Part shown: piece after piece, positions 32,409 through 41,556 of the stretch | Numbering within the stretch: position 1 is the first letter of the stretch | Layout: the number at the start of each line of letters is the position of its first letter | NCBI GenBank assembly: GCA_944323785.1 | Contig: CALUTU010000001.1 | Span: 1 to 64,000 of the forward strand | Length of the DNA stretch: 64,000 nt | Reading direction: 5' to 3' | From: an uncultured Bacteroidales bacterium | Lineage (GTDB): Bacteria > Bacteroidota > Bacteroidia > Bacteroidales > UBA932 | Position numbers and translations under genes: made by a program | Notes under the pieces: model-generated | Told to the model about the DNA's origin: nothing | The model's database searches: none | What the model saw: the letters and a program-made list of their open reading frames with translations, nothing else

Positions 32409-33597
32409 CATGTTTATCATTTTCGTTTATTTTCAATTCCTTTATCTTCCTGTACAGGGTCCGCTCGGAGATTCCCAGCTCGGCCGCTGCGGCCTTCCTG
32501 CGTCCCTCGTGCTTCTCCAGGGCCCTGCGTATCATATCGTCATTCATATCGTGGATTGTCAGCGGAGCATCTTCCTTTACCGGCACCACCTCGGCCGAAG
32601 GGACTACTATGGAGAAATCCGGCATGTCGGACAGCTTGGCAGGCAGGGCATGTACCTTAGGTATCTCCGGGACATTGCTGTCCGGCTTGCCTATAATGGC
32701 CCTGAGCTCGTCCACCTCTTCCCGGAGCTGGAACAGCATCTTGAAGATGATGTCCCTGTCCTGGATATTTCCGGCAGTACCGCTGTCACAGTTACGCACA
32801 GGAAGGCTGTTTGGGTCATCCGCAGGCAGATACTTTCCGAGTACTTCCGCCGATATCTGACGGTTGCTCTCCAGAACGGATATCTGCTCCGCCACATTCT
32901 TCAGCTGACGGATATTGCCCGGCCACCGGTACGCCTCCAGAAGAGCCCTGGCATCAGGTTCCAGACGTACGGCCGGCATCTTGTATTTGTCTGCAAAATC
33001 CAGTGCGAACTTCATGAACAGCAAGTGGATATCACCCTTCCTCTCTCTCAGTGGAGGTATATATATAGGAACGGCATTCAGCCTGTAATACAGGTCTTCC
33101 CGAAACTTTCCCTCGCGGACGGCGTGCATGAAATTGATATTGGAGGCCGCTATGACCCTCACATCCGTCTTCTGGGCCTTGGACGAGCCCACTCTTATAA
33201 ACTCGCCGCTCTCCAGCACCCTGAGCAGCCTGGCCTGTGTGGGAAGAGGCAGCTCTCCCACCTCGTCCAGGAAGATGGTACCCTTGTCGGCCGCCTCGAA
33301 GTAACCCTTGCGAGCCTCGTTGGCACCAGTGAAAGAGCCTTTCTCATGGCCGAACAGCTCGGACTCGATGGTTCCCTCCGGTATCGCACCGCAGTTGATG
33401 GCTATGTAGTTGTTGTGCTTACGCGGGCTGAAAGCATGGATAATCTTGGGGATCACCTCCTTGCCCACACCGCTTTCTCCGGTAATGAGCACTGACAGAT
33501 TCGTCCCGGCGATCTGTACGGCAGTGTCTATCGCACTGTTGAGCCTCGGATCGTTGCCTATAATCCCGAACCTGTTTTTGATTTCATTGAGTTCCAT
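32395..33597 (-). CDS. Sigma-54-dependent transcriptional activator without a receiver domain
   Basis: A 400-aa bacterial enhancer-binding protein. The AAA+ domain (about 10-235) contains Walker A GESGVGKE, the sigma-54 contact loop GSFTGA (Ser instead of Ala), Walker B GTIFLDEVGELP, and the arginine-finger helix FREDLYYRLN. The C-terminal Fis-type HTH (about 350-390) is RRALEKHEGRRKAAAAELGISERTLYRKIKEL. There is no input domain, so activity must be controlled by level or by partners. It heads the lptE-TPR-secG operon. A -7 box (TAACTTTG, 33609-33602) ends 4 nt before the ATG, so the message is probably leaderless. Confidence 0.92.
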   Translation of the reverse strand: MELNEIKNRFGIIGNDPRLNSAIDTAVQIAGTNLSVLITGESGVGKEVIPKIIHAFSPRKHNNYIAINCGAIPEGTIESELFGHEKGSFTGANEARKGYFEAADKGTIFLDEVGELPLPTQARLLRVLESGEFIRVGSSKAQKTDVRVIAASNINFMHAVREGKFREDLYYRLNAVPIYIPPLRERKGDIHLLFMKFALDFADKYKMPAVRLEPDARALLEAYRWPGNIRQLKNVAEQISVLESNRQISAEVLGKYLPADDPNSLPVRNCDSGTAGNIQDRDIIFKMLFQLREEVDELRAIIGKPDSNVPEIPKVHALPAKLSDMPDFSIVVPSAEVVPVKEDAPLTIHDMNDDMIRRALEKHEGRRKAAAAELGISERTLYRKIKELKINENDKHDEKD

Positions 33598-33601
33598 ATC
33601 G

Positions 33602-33609
33602 CAAAGTTA
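33602..33609 (-). promoter_or_regulatory. -7 box for the sigma-54 activator/lptE/secG operon
   Basis: Minus-strand TAACTTTG; ends 4 nt before the ATG, implying a leaderless or near-leaderless message. Confidence 0.45.
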
Positions 33610-33641
33610 TCAATTTTTATCATCAAAAATCAAATAATTAT

Positions 33642-33649
33642 TATATTTG
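33642..33649 (+). promoter_or_regulatory. -7 box for the abundant TPR lipoprotein gene
   Basis: TATATTTG; leader about 43 nt, longer than most in the window. Confidence 0.55.
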
Positions 33650-33698
33650 CATTTATGAATATTCACAAACAGCAAACAACAATCTTAAAATATTCAAA

Positions 33699-35354
33699 AT
33701 GAAAAAGATTTTTAACGTACTTATGATCGTTGCAGCAGGATTGCTCATTCAGTCCTGCGGCAGTCCCAAGAAAATGGCAAAAAGCGCCGAAGAAGTATCC
33801 GTAAGCTGCAACCCTCAGGTTCTCGAAGTGGTTGCCGGCAACATCAAGGCCGATGTGACTGTCACATTCCCTGAAGATTTCTTCCATCCCAAAGCCATTG
33901 TCGAAGTCGTTCCCGCTCTTGTATATGATGGTGGTGAGACCGTGCTTGACCCTGTTATGCTCCAGGGCGAGGATGTAACCGAGAATTATCAGGTAGTAGC
34001 TGAAGCCGGAGCTGCCGTTACAAAGACATTTGAGTTCGCATACGAAGAAGGCATGGAGAATTCATACCTCGAACTGAGGATGACCGTTATCCACAAGGAT
34101 AAGAGAATTCCTTTCATCGCGCCCTACAAGGTAGCTGACGGTGCCAACACCACTTATATGCTCGTGAAGACTGACGGCAGCCTCGCATACGCTCCCGATG
34201 CATACCAGGCTGTCATCGCCGAGCAGAACGAGGCTCAGATCCTCTACCTGATCAACAGCGCGACAGTACGTCCCTCACAGCTGAAGTCCGATGAGATCAA
34301 GGCTTTCCAGGAGTTCCTCACAAACCTCAAGGCCGATGAGCGCAGGGAGCTTGTAAGCACCGACATCATCGCTTACGCATCACCCGATGGAAAGGAAGAC
34401 TTCAATGCCACTCTCTCCGAAAAACGTGCTAAGACTGCCAGTGATGCCTTCAATAAGAAGATCAACAACAAGAATGTAGGCATCGAGACCACAGTCAACA
34501 CCACCAATGTTGAAGAAGACTGGGACGGTTTCCAGGAGCTTGTATCCAACTCCAACATCGAGGACAAGGACCTCATCCTCCGCGTCCTGGAAATGTACAG
34601 CGATCCCGCCGTACGTGAGAGAGAGATCAAGAATATGTCCGAGGTATACACTACTCTGAAGAAAGACATTCTCCCTGAGCTCCGCCGCGCAAGGTTCATC
34701 GCCAACATCGAGTTCACCAACTACAGCAACGAGGAGCTCACCGCTCTTGTAAATGACAATATCGAGATTCTTGACGAGGAGGCTCTTCTCCGCGCAGCTT
34801 CCCTGCTTGAGGATGCCAACCAGAAAGTGACCGTTTATCAGAAAGCCGTTGAGAAATTCAACAGTGACCGTGCCAAGATCAACCTCGGTGTCGCTTACCT
34901 CGTTCTCGGCAAGAACGCCGAGGCTGAGAATGCCCTCGCATCAGTATCCGACAAGAACTGCGACTATTACAACAACACAATAGGTGTAGTCGCTCTCCGC
35001 AAGGGTGACAACAATGCGGCAGCTGCAGCATTCAGCAAGTCTTCTCTGAAAGAGGCTCAGTACAACCTGGGTGTTCTCGACATCCTGAACGGCAACTATG
35101 CTGACGCAGCCGCCAAGCTCAACGGTGCTGCTTCATTCAATGAGGCCCTCGTCAACATTCTGAATGACAACCTTGACGCCGCATCGAGGATTCTCGGTGA
35201 TGCACAGTGCCCCTGCAAGAACTACCTGAAAGCCATCATCGCTGCCCGCCAGGGTAATGTAGAGGCTGCCAACGCAGCACTCGAGATCGCCTCTCAGGAC
35301 GAGGCTCTCGCCGAGCGCGCTGAGAACGATATCGAATTCGCAAAGATCCGTTAA
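33699..35354 (+). CDS. TPR lipoprotein with OmpA-like central region, probably abundant
   Basis: A 551-aa lipoprotein (IQSC, Cys20). Residues about 25-160 are beta-rich. About 185-300 show an OmpA-C-like pattern (STDIIAYASPDGKEDFNATLSEKRAKTASDAF), the peptidoglycan-associating type of fold. Residues about 385-551 are TPR repeats (KINLGVAYLVLGKNAEAENAL, AQYNLGVLDILNGNYADAAAKL). Codon choice is unusually uniform compared with its neighbours, suggesting high expression. It is a single-gene unit with a strong promoter and a strong terminator. A structural role linking outer membrane and cell wall is the best inference. Confidence 0.78.
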   Translation: MKKIFNVLMIVAAGLLIQSCGSPKKMAKSAEEVSVSCNPQVLEVVAGNIKADVTVTFPEDFFHPKAIVEVVPALVYDGGETVLDPVMLQGEDVTENYQVVAEAGAAVTKTFEFAYEEGMENSYLELRMTVIHKDKRIPFIAPYKVADGANTTYMLVKTDGSLAYAPDAYQAVIAEQNEAQILYLINSATVRPSQLKSDEIKAFQEFLTNLKADERRELVSTDIIAYASPDGKEDFNATLSEKRAKTASDAFNKKINNKNVGIETTVNTTNVEEDWDGFQELVSNSNIEDKDLILRVLEMYSDPAVREREIKNMSEVYTTLKKDILPELRRARFIANIEFTNYSNEELTALVNDNIEILDEEALLRAASLLEDANQKVTVYQKAVEKFNSDRAKINLGVAYLVLGKNAEAENALASVSDKNCDYYNNTIGVVALRKGDNNAAAAAFSKSSLKEAQYNLGVLDILNGNYADAAAKLNGAASFNEALVNILNDNLDAASRILGDAQCPCKNYLKAIIAARQGNVEAANAALEIASQDEALAERAENDIEFAKIR

Positions 35355-35374
35355 TCCAACGATCAACCTGATAT

Positions 35375-35408
35375 AAAAAAAGCGGAAGGGAAGTCTTCCG
35401 CTTTTTTT
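35375..35408. terminator. Bidirectional terminator between the TPR lipoprotein gene and ppx
   Basis: AAAAAAAGCGGAAG/CTTCCGCTTTTTTT: stem with A-run on one side and T-run on the other; serves both convergent genes. Confidence 0.88.
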
Positions 35409-35429
35409 ATGACCATATGCACCTTAAAC

Positions 35430-36356
35430 TTATTTGCCCAGTCCGGACAGATGCTTTGTGTAGAGACCGTCGATTATTCCATCAGACAGACCTATGACAG
35501 GCACGTAGATGTAGGAGGCACCGGTAATGGCCGCGATAGTAAGGAATATCTCCCCGGCCGGGACAATAACGTCGGCCCTGTCCGGCTTAAGTCCATACTC
35601 CTCCATTCTCTCCCTCACTGACATCTCTCTAAGCCTCCCGTAAAGGGCCTGCAAAGAAGACACATGCATACGCGGATAACGCTTGTCGCGCCTTTCCACC
35701 AGCTTGTACAGTTTATTGATATTTCCACCCGAGCCGATAATGTTTATACCGGAGTACGACACCGCAAGATCCTCCATATCCGAACGGAAACGTTTCCACT
35801 CACCCTCGGAAACCGCGTTGTTGAGCATCCTGACCGTACCGATATTGTACGAGCGCGAGCATATCAGTTCTCCGTCTGCAAGCAGATTTATCTCTGTACT
35901 GCCGCCTCCAACGTCCACATACATATAATTGCCCTTACGGCTCTTCATCGCCTCTATATGGTTGTTGTATACCATCCGGGCCTCCTCCTGTCCGTCTATA
36001 ATCTCTATATTGATGCCTGTCTTTTTCCGGACATCCCTGATGATATCCGCCCCATTGGACGCATCACGCATGGCCGAGGTGGCACACGCACGATAATCTG
36101 ACACGTCATAAATCTTCATAAGCTGCTTGTAAGACTTCATCAGCCGCACAAGGTCCTTGCGTTTACGGTCCGATATGCTGCCGCCGTTTGAGAATACATC
36201 GAAGCCCAGGCGAAGCGGTACGCGGAGCAGCAGTACCTTATTGAAACGGGGCTGAAAATCATCCTCCAGCTGCTTTATCAACAGCCGCACGGCATTGGAT
36301 CCTATGTCTATAGCCGCATAGGTGACAGCATGATCTCTATACTCAACTGTTTCCAT
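35430..36356 (-). CDS. ppx: Ppx/GppA exopolyphosphatase family protein
   Basis: A 308-aa protein of the ASKHA fold. Phosphate-1 motif AAIDIGSNAVRLLI near the N-terminus, and the phosphate-2 loop MYVDVGGGSTEINLL. It lacks the C-terminal HD-like extension of E. coli Ppx, as is common in Bacteroidetes. It cleaves terminal phosphate from polyphosphate or hydrolyses pppGpp; which one cannot be told here. The start METVEYRDH overlaps the end of ppk1 by 14 bp, so the two are one operon. The preceding longer frame is ppk1 sequence. Confidence 0.88.
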   Translation of the reverse strand: METVEYRDHAVTYAAIDIGSNAVRLLIKQLEDDFQPRFNKVLLLRVPLRLGFDVFSNGGSISDRKRKDLVRLMKSYKQLMKIYDVSDYRACATSAMRDASNGADIIRDVRKKTGINIEIIDGQEEARMVYNNHIEAMKSRKGNYMYVDVGGGSTEINLLADGELICSRSYNIGTVRMLNNAVSEGEWKRFRSDMEDLAVSYSGINIIGSGGNINKLYKLVERRDKRYPRMHVSSLQALYGRLREMSVRERMEEYGLKPDRADVIVPAGEIFLTIAAITGASYIYVPVIGLSDGIIDGLYTKHLSGLGK

Positions 36357-38430
36357 ATTGACGCTCTTTTTCTTCCAATTCCAGATAATATCGGTACAGG
36401 GCGTACTGCGAGCCGGTTTCAAGAGGATCGGCACAAGTCCACGAAGTATTGGACCCCGTACCGTCCACCGTCCGGCCCTGGCATACATCCCTCAGGGCAT
36501 AGTCCACAATCCGTTTCATCTCCTGCTTTATCGTCGGATCGTACACTGGAGCGACCACCTCTATCCTGTTGTCCAGGTTACGGGGCATCCAGTCCGCCGA
36601 TCCTATAAAGACCTTATCCTCACCTCCCGCTGCAAAGATAAATATTCTTGAGTGTTCCAGATATCTGTCGATGATACCGTTAATCCTAAGATGACAGTTG
36701 TCGGGCAGTTTGTCGGTGACTATCGAGCAATTGCCCCTGACAGACAGCTCTATGTCCACTCCGGCATAAGCCGCGTCATAAAGTTTGTCCACCATAACCG
36801 GATCCGTTATATGATTGACCTTTGCCCTTATATAGGCCGGCTTGCCGTTGCGCTTGTTCTTTATCTCATTGTTGATAAGAGCTATGAAACGGCTCTTCAT
36901 CTCATTGGGAGAGACAAGCAACTCCTTGAAGTGAATCTGCGCATACGGTCTCTCGATGAACTCAAACACATCCTCCACCTCTTTTACAATACGCCTCGAT
37001 GAGGTCATGATGATGCAGTCCGTATAAGCCTTGGCATTACCTTCATGAAAGTTTCCTGTACTTATGCAGGCCAGGTCCGCTCCCCTCTTCATGCCTATAT
37101 GCAGCACTTTGGAATGCACCTTGAGACCCTCTACTCCAAATATGACCTTCACTCCGGCATCCTCAAGTTTCTGAGACCACTGTATATTGGACTCCTCGTC
37201 AAAACGGGCCAGAAGCTCAATGACCACTGTCACCTTCTTGCCGTTGCGGGCAGCAGCTATGAGAGCCCTCACCACTTTGGAGTCTTTGGCCAGGCGGTAG
37301 AGGGTAATCTTGATACTGCGCACATTACGGCTTGTCGCAGCCTCGTGCAGCACCCTTATGAATGAATCAAAACTGTGATACGGCACATGCAGAAACCTGT
37401 CCTGTACGCGTATCCTGTCCAGAAGACTCTCGGAGCCTTCCAGGGAAGATCTGCGGATGACGCGCATGGGCGGATACTTCAACGCGCTGTCCGGGAAGTC
37501 CGGGAACCGCATCAGATCCTTGTGGTTCTGGTACCTGCCTCCTTTCAGAACAGTGTCCCTGTCACCCAGATCCAGCTTGCCAAGCACCCGGCGAAGCAGG
37601 TCCTCCGGCATGTTCTCGTCATAGATAAATCTCAACGGCTCACCTTTCCTGCGGCTCTTTAGACCTTTCGATATCTTCTGAAGAATACCGCTGCGCTGGT
37701 CGTTGTCTATCTCCATCTCAGCATCACGGGTGAACTTGAAGGTATAGGCGCTGAACGACACGAAACCGTTGCCCTCAAATACCTTGGGCAGACAACAGCG
37801 CACCACGTCATCTATGTACATAATGTAGCCGCGTCCCTCCCTGTCAGGCAAACGCACAAAACGGCCGCAACTGCGGACAGGCAAACTGAAATAAGCATAG
37901 TCATAGACCGTTTTGCCGCTCTGGCTGTAACGGCAGGCCTTCACTGCCAGATATATCTTCTCATCCGTCTCATAATCCAGATGTCTTACGGCAGACAACC
38001 ATACGGGAACGATAAAACCGTCTATCTTCTCCTGATAGTAATGCTGGATATACGCTTTCTGCTCCTCATCGGCCTCCGTATCTGATATGATGCAGATGTC
38101 GTTATCCGCCAACAACTTGTTTACCTGCCTGACAGCCAGCTCAAAATCCTTGACATACCTGCTGTTGAGCCTGTTGATCTGCCTGACCACATCCGCCGCA
38201 GTCTTCGACTCGCGAAGCCCCGACTTGCCATCCCACTCCGCCACACGGTTCTGTGAAGCCACACGGACGCGGAAGAACTCATCCAGGTTATTGGAATATA
38301 TTCCAAGAAAATTGAGTCTCTCCAGCAGGGGAACATCCTCCTTGCAGGCCTCCTGCAATACCCTGCGGTTAAAATACATCCAGCTGATATCCCTCTCAAG
38401 ATAAGGTCTGGGTTCCTTCTTCTTTCCCAT
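36343..38430 (-). CDS. ppk1: Polyphosphate kinase 1
   Basis: A 695-aa enzyme that polymerises ATP gamma-phosphate into polyphosphate and works in reverse. Visible are the N-terminal helical domain (YLERDISWMYFNRRVLQEA, SNNLDEFFRVRVA), the middle domain, and two phospholipase-D-like catalytic domains with the phospho-accepting His in GVEGLKVHSKVLHIGMKR and the C-terminal GSADWMPRNLDNRIEV. Length is normal. The ATG at 38430 was chosen because the three-codon-longer frame begins with TTG at the predicted transcription start. Two 11-bp Pho-box-like repeats lie 10 nt upstream of its -7 box, as at the pit promoter. Confidence 0.93.
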   Translation of the reverse strand: MGKKKEPRPYLERDISWMYFNRRVLQEACKEDVPLLERLNFLGIYSNNLDEFFRVRVASQNRVAEWDGKSGLRESKTAADVVRQINRLNSRYVKDFELAVRQVNKLLADNDICIISDTEADEEQKAYIQHYYQEKIDGFIVPVWLSAVRHLDYETDEKIYLAVKACRYSQSGKTVYDYAYFSLPVRSCGRFVRLPDREGRGYIMYIDDVVRCCLPKVFEGNGFVSFSAYTFKFTRDAEMEIDNDQRSGILQKISKGLKSRRKGEPLRFIYDENMPEDLLRRVLGKLDLGDRDTVLKGGRYQNHKDLMRFPDFPDSALKYPPMRVIRRSSLEGSESLLDRIRVQDRFLHVPYHSFDSFIRVLHEAATSRNVRSIKITLYRLAKDSKVVRALIAAARNGKKVTVVIELLARFDEESNIQWSQKLEDAGVKVIFGVEGLKVHSKVLHIGMKRGADLACISTGNFHEGNAKAYTDCIIMTSSRRIVKEVEDVFEFIERPYAQIHFKELLVSPNEMKSRFIALINNEIKNKRNGKPAYIRAKVNHITDPVMVDKLYDAAYAGVDIELSVRGNCSIVTDKLPDNCHLRINGIIDRYLEHSRIFIFAAGGEDKVFIGSADWMPRNLDNRIEVVAPVYDPTIKQEMKRIVDYALRDVCQGRTVDGTGSNTSWTCADPLETGSQYALYRYYLELEEKERQYGNS

Positions 38431-38446
38431 AATCGTCAAATTTGCC

Positions 38447-38454
38447 GCAAGTTA
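38447..38454 (-). promoter_or_regulatory. -7 box for ppk1-ppx
   Basis: Minus-strand TAACTTGC, one mismatch from TAnnTTTG at the seventh base; predicted start near 38440. Preceded at 10 nt by the Pho-box-like repeats. Confidence 0.4.
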
Positions 38455-38464
38455 TGCAAATTTT

Positions 38465-38481
38465 ATTACATTTCAGTTACA
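38465..38481 (-). promoter_or_regulatory. Candidate Pho box of ppk1-ppx
   Basis: Read in the direction of ppk1, TGTAAC (38481-38476) and TGTAAT (38470-38465) are spaced exactly 11 bp. The near edge is 10 nt from the -7 box, the same geometry as at the pit promoter (53358-53390). Confidence 0.5.
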
Positions 38482-38607
38482 ACAGCACGCAACCCACTGT
38501 TTTATTAGGCATTTTACTCCAACGCCCCCATTCCACGTTTCCCTATAAATGACAGTTTGTCAATGAAAGCAATGTCCGCGTTGGACAGGTAACGCTACTG
38601 ACCACGA

Positions 38608-38651
38608 GGGGAAAGTGAACCGTTTTCGCGGAAATTCCCGGCACTTTCCCC
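38608..38651. repeat. 44-bp dispersed palindromic repeat, intact copy
   Basis: Perfect 10-bp arms GGGGAAAGTG/CACTTTCCCC around AACCGTTTTCGCGG. The related copy at 10848-10890 keeps the core and right arm. Confidence 0.6.
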
Positions 38652-38681
38652 AGAGGTGGAAACGACACCTGGCTCACTTTA

Positions 38682-38786
38682 ATGAAAATCCAGCAGTCGA
38701 AAAGACTAGCCGCCCTCGGCTCTAGAGGGAGGGGCCCGCCGCGAAGCGGTGGGAGGACCTGGTCTTTTCGACTGCTGGATTTTCAT
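38682..38786. repeat. 105-bp element with perfect 25-bp inverted repeats
   Basis: The left arm starts ATGAAAATCCAG (38682-38706) and its exact reverse complement ends CTGGATTTTCAT (38762-38786). The 55-bp GC-rich interior contains further short palindromes (CCGCCGCGAAGCGG type). No coding potential. REP/MITE-type element is the most likely identity. Confidence 0.65.
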
Positions 38787-39153
38787 AAGAACACCACACG
38801 GGAGAAAGTGTCTTTTCCCCAAAGGCTGACTTAATAAGAACTTTTACAATGTCCAGATTACTACCCAAATCTATTATCCTGATTGTTAAACACATACATT
38901 TTGACTATTTGTTGGACTGTGCGTTTTTTGCTACAAAACAGCCATTTCACTTCAAGTCCAGCATATATCCTTTTCTAAAGGGTCTGTATACTAAGCACTT
39001 CCCCAAACTTTCACTGCTGGACTTCCACAGAAGTCTCATGCCACGGGGAAAAGCATACTGGTCGGTCATTCCCGGGTCAGCCTGCTGTTCCTCACTCAAG
39101 ATTGTCTCCGTAATAGGTACTCCCTCCGACACCGGCACGCACATGTAGGCGGC

Positions 39154-39675
39154 TCACTCAGCCTTGTCTGGCACAAGAGTGATCTTTATGGAGGTAGAGG
39201 CCGCCTCCACGTCCCTGAGCACCAAAGTCGGAACGATTGTCTGACTCTCTTCTGTCGTGAAGACTTTCTCACACACGGCAGACACGTTTCCATCCGCATA
39301 CCTTGCTGCAGCTACTATACGATACTGTGTCTCGGACTCAAGATTACGGGCTGCATACACTTGTGTGCATTCCTGCTCGGCCATGTGTATCCAATATCTG
39401 GCAGAATCCTCTCTCTCCGTGAACATATAAGCCTGCGCCGTCATCACTGAAAGCATAAGGGCCGTACTGCTGTCACCGCGCAGAAGGGCCGAATCCAGCA
39501 CAGGTCTGGCCGCTACGATAACAGAATCATACTGTCCGGTCTGATTGTACTTAGCCCAGCGCGACAGATACTCAGACTCCCTTGATACATCCATACCGCC
39601 TCTGGCCTCTATGCTCAAGAATGGAGAGAAAACAAAGAGCGCTGTCAATAACAGTATGTTCTTTAAACAGCCCAT
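39154..39675 (-). pseudogene. Chimeric remnant: TPR-regulator N-terminus joined to an Fn3-like fragment
   Basis: 173 aa with a signal peptide (MGCLKNILLLTALFVFSPFLSIEA). Residues about 32-98 (GQYDSVIVAARPVLDSALLR, AQAYMFTEREDSARYWIH) match residues 42-107 of the TPR/AraC regulator at 60418-62181 (GQYDSIISTARPILMKAL, AQAFLTMESMDSVRHYMN). From about 110 the sequence changes to a fibronectin-III-like pattern of Bacteroidales surface proteins (ETQYRIVAAARYADGNVSAV, FTTEES, VEAASTSIKITLVP) and stops mid-domain. It lies 5 bp downstream of lepA and could still be translated. A recombination product is the simplest reading; a novel small secreted protein is the alternative. The bases from 38787 to 39153 show nothing else convincing. 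Confidence 0.6.
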
Positions 39676-39679
39676 CCAG

Positions 39680-41467
39680 CTAATCCAGTTTCAGAACAGC
39701 CATGAAGGCGGACTGGGGCACTTCCACATTGCCTATCTGGCGCATACGCTTCTTGCCCTTCTTCTGCTTCTCCAGCAGCTTGCGCTTACGGGTGATATCT
39801 CCTCCGTAGCACTTTGCCAGCACATCCTTGCGCACGGCCTTGACCGTCTCGCGGGCGATGATCTTGGCACCGATGGCGGCCTGGATTGCTATCTCGAACT
39901 GCTGGCGGGGGATGAGTTCCTTGAGCTTCTCACAGATACGGCGGCCGAAGTCGTAGGCCCTGTCCCTGTGAATCAGAGAGGAGAGTGCATCCACGGACTC
40001 TCCGTTGAGCAGGATGTCCAGCTTTACCAGGTCGGCCTTCTGATAGCCGATGATATGGTAGTCGAAGGAGGCATAGCCCCGGGAGATGGACTTGAGCTTG
40101 TCGTAAAAGTCGAACACTATCTCGGCCAGAGGCATGTCGTAGGTCAGTTCCACCCTGTCGGCCGTCAGGAAATGCTGTCCCTTCAGCACTCCCCTCTTGT
40201 CCAGGCAGAGCTTCATGATCTGGCCGAAATACTCGCTCTTGGATATGATCTGGGCCCGTATATACGGCTCCTCAATGTAGTCGATCAGGGTCGGGGCAGG
40301 CAGTCCGGACGGATTGTGTACGTCCACCACTTCGCCCTGAGTGGTATATACCTTATAAGATACGTTGGGCACGGTCGTTATTACGTCCATGTCGAACTCC
40401 CTGTACAGCCTCTCCTGCATGATCTCCAGATGGAGCAGCCCCAGGAAACCGCAGCGGAAACCGAAACCGAGGGCCAGGGAGGACTCCGGGTCAAAGACCA
40501 GGGAAGCGTCATTGAGCTGGAGTTTCTCCAGCGAGGCCCGCAGGTTCTCGTACTCGTCCGTCTCCACCGGATAGACTCCGGCGAACAGCATCGGCTTTAC
40601 CTCCTCGAATCCGGCTATCGACTCCGCACATGGCCGGTCCACATGGGTGATGGTATCGCCGACCTTCACCTCCACCGCCGTCTTGATACCGGAGATGATA
40701 TAGCCCACGTTGCCGGTGGTGACTTCTTCCGTAGGACACATCTTAAGCCTCAGATAACCCACCTCGTCGGCCTCGTATTCCTTGCCCGTGTTGAAGAACT
40801 TCACCTTGTCACCCCTGTGTATCACGCCGTTGACCACCTTGAAATAGGCTATCACACCACGGAAGGGATTGAACACCGAGTCGAAGATCAGGGCCTGGAG
40901 CGGAGCCTCGGGGTCGCCCTTGGGTGCGGGAAAACGCTCGACCACCGCGTCCAGGATGGCCGGTACACCCTCGCCTGTCTTCGCGCTGCACAGCAGGATG
41001 TCCTCACGGTCGCAGCCTATCAGGTCCACTATCTGGTCGCTGACCACGTCCACCATGGCCGCGTCCATATCTATCTTGTTGAGTACGGGGATAATCTCCA
41101 GGTCATGATTAATGGCCAGGTAGAGGTTCGATATCGTCTGGGCCTGTATACCCTGAGTGGCGTCCACTACCAGAAGGGCTCCCTCGCAGGAGGCGATGGC
41201 GCGGGACACCTCGTAGGAGAAGTCCACGTGGCCCGGAGTGTCGATGAGATTGAGGATATACTTCTCACCTTTATAATTGTACACCATCTGGATCGCGTGG
41301 CTCTTGATGGTGATGCCCTTTTCCCGCTCCAGATCCATGGAATCCAGCACCTGATCCTCCATCTCCCGCTCCGTAAGGGTGTGGGTGTACTCCAGCAGAC
41401 GGTCCGCCAGCGTACTCTTTCCATGGTCTATATGGGCTATTATGCAAAAGTTACGGATATTTTTCAT
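39680..41467 (-). CDS. lepA: Elongation factor 4 (LepA)
   Basis: A 595-aa translational GTPase that back-translocates or remodels stalled ribosomes. G1 AHIDHGKST (residues 11-19), G3 DTPGHVDF, G4 NKID, G5 SAKTG are all canonical. The C-terminal LepA-specific domain ends [41 protein letters not shown]. Full length. Two minus-strand -7 boxes precede it (TATCTTTG 41495-41488 and TAATTTTG 41483-41476). It is divergent from the transketolase genes. Confidence 0.96.
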   Translation of the reverse strand: MKNIRNFCIIAHIDHGKSTLADRLLEYTHTLTEREMEDQVLDSMDLEREKGITIKSHAIQMVYNYKGEKYILNLIDTPGHVDFSYEVSRAIASCEGALLVVDATQGIQAQTISNLYLAINHDLEIIPVLNKIDMDAAMVDVVSDQIVDLIGCDREDILLCSAKTGEGVPAILDAVVERFPAPKGDPEAPLQALIFDSVFNPFRGVIAYFKVVNGVIHRGDKVKFFNTGKEYEADEVGYLRLKMCPTEEVTTGNVGYIISGIKTAVEVKVGDTITHVDRPCAESIAGFEEVKPMLFAGVYPVETDEYENLRASLEKLQLNDASLVFDPESSLALGFGFRCGFLGLLHLEIMQERLYREFDMDVITTVPNVSYKVYTTQGEVVDVHNPSGLPAPTLIDYIEEPYIRAQIISKSEYFGQIMKLCLDKRGVLKGQHFLTADRVELTYDMPLAEIVFDFYDKLKSISRGYASFDYHIIGYQKADLVKLDILLNGESVDALSSLIHRDRAYDFGRRICEKLKELIPRQQFEIAIQAAIGAKIIARETVKAVRKDVLAKCYGGDITRKRKLLEKQKKGKKRMRQIGNVEVPQSAFMAVLKLD

Positions 41468-41487
41468 CTCAATGGCAAAATTAGATG

Positions 41488-41495
41488 CAAAGATA
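41488..41495 (-). promoter_or_regulatory. -7 box for lepA
   Basis: Minus-strand TATCTTTG; a second candidate TAATTTTG lies at 41483-41476. Confidence 0.5.
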
Positions 41496-41556
41496 CATTA
41501 TTTTCACAGTTTCTAAAATTCATACTATCTTAGCGCAATAAACATTTTTAACTGAT

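Noticed and set aside
38682..38786. Intrinsic terminator
   Set aside because: The stem is far from any gene end and lacks a U-tract on either strand.
38849..39148. 99-codon plus-strand frame in the repeat-rich gap
   Set aside because: Unlike coding sequence in composition, no promoter, no similarity recognised; also a 65-codon frame on the opposite strand here.
39545..41533. Long open frame of about 660 codons on the plus strand opposite lepA
   Set aside because: It is a shadow of lepA: composition is His/Gly/Leu-rich nonsense, no promoter, and lepA is certain.
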